From contig VXXH01000848.1 in the NCBI GenBank assembly GCA_009835515.1, forward strand, positions 1 to 5,570: a stretch of 5,570 nucleotides of DNA. The letters run 5' to 3'. The notes under the pieces are model-generated. The model was not told the DNA's origin and did no database searches. It saw only the letters and a list, made by a program, of their open reading frames with translations. The DNA comes from Candidatus Poribacteria bacterium. GTDB lineage: Bacteria > Poribacteria > WGA-4E > WGA-3G. Numbering within the stretch: position 1 is the stretch's first letter; every line of letters begins with the position of its first letter. The position numbers and the translations under genes are program-made. Positions 5,497-5,570 of this stretch are shown here, in pieces.

Positions 5497-5516
5497 AGGT
5501 GTGGACTAAGGTGTGG
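5497..5516. repeat. Direct octamer repeat in the LamG leader
   Basis: AGGTGTGG occurs at 5497-5504 and again at 5509-5516, a 12-nt period, between the putative promoter and the Shine-Dalgarno of the LamG gene. It could be a regulator half-site pair, but two 8-mers are weak evidence. Confidence 0.3.
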
Positions 5517-5546
5517 TAAGAGTTGTAGAACAAGCGGTCAAATATC

Positions 5547-5555
5547 AGTATAGCA
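5547..5555 (-). promoter_or_regulatory. Putative extended -10 promoter for the LamG gene
   Basis: On the - strand TGCTATACT matches an extended -10 (TGn then TATACT, one change from TATAAT). A start site near 5540 would give a leader of about 64 nt. The -35 region falls at or beyond the right edge and cannot be judged fully. Confidence 0.5.
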
Positions 5556-5570
5556 AGGAAAAACCTATTT

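Noticed and set aside
5528..5540. TTGACC on the - strand as a -35 box for the LamG gene
   Set aside because: Seventeen nt downstream there is only TACCAC, a poor -10. The TGCTATACT further upstream is the better promoter candidate.

Overview
The window reads as a stretch of environmental bacterial chromosome with moderate GC, possibly Candidatus Poribacteria or a relative. That placement is an impression: it rests on the mix of an internalin-like leucine-rich-repeat protein, a DegT/StrS aminotransferase, a secreted LamG protein and small repeat-like intergenic elements, and it was not tested by any search. There are six protein genes. I see no tRNA, rRNA, CRISPR array or intact insertion sequence.

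Left part (1-1658, + strand): the C-terminal end of a leucine-rich-repeat protein enters from the left edge and is followed 26 nt later by a complete PLP-dependent DegT/DnrJ/EryC1/StrS-family sugar aminotransferase gene. The two may be co-transcribed. The 293-nt gap from 1659 to 1951, between convergent genes, holds no credible gene. It does hold several hairpins and a degenerate AT-rich repeat.

Central part (4437 down to 1952, - strand): a tight three-gene unit behind a TATAAT box. The order of transcription is a small cupin, then an octaheme c-type cytochrome of the hydroxylamine oxidoreductase (HAO)-like family with an N-terminal signal anchor, then a previously unnamed membrane protein. 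The membrane protein starts inside the end of the cytochrome gene. It is an internal duplication of a four-helix unit with an exact 127-residue offset and two conserved histidines per half. Together these suggest an envelope redox module: a periplasmic multiheme enzyme handling a small nitrogen compound, tied to a His-bearing integral membrane partner that could exchange electrons with quinone. This is the best candidate for an undescribed system here.

Right part (4438-5570): a 211-nt intergenic region with a multi-stem fold and a terminator-like hairpin, then a secreted LamG/concanavalin-like protein gene on the - strand. That gene has a strong Shine-Dalgarno and an extended -10 promoter near the right edge.
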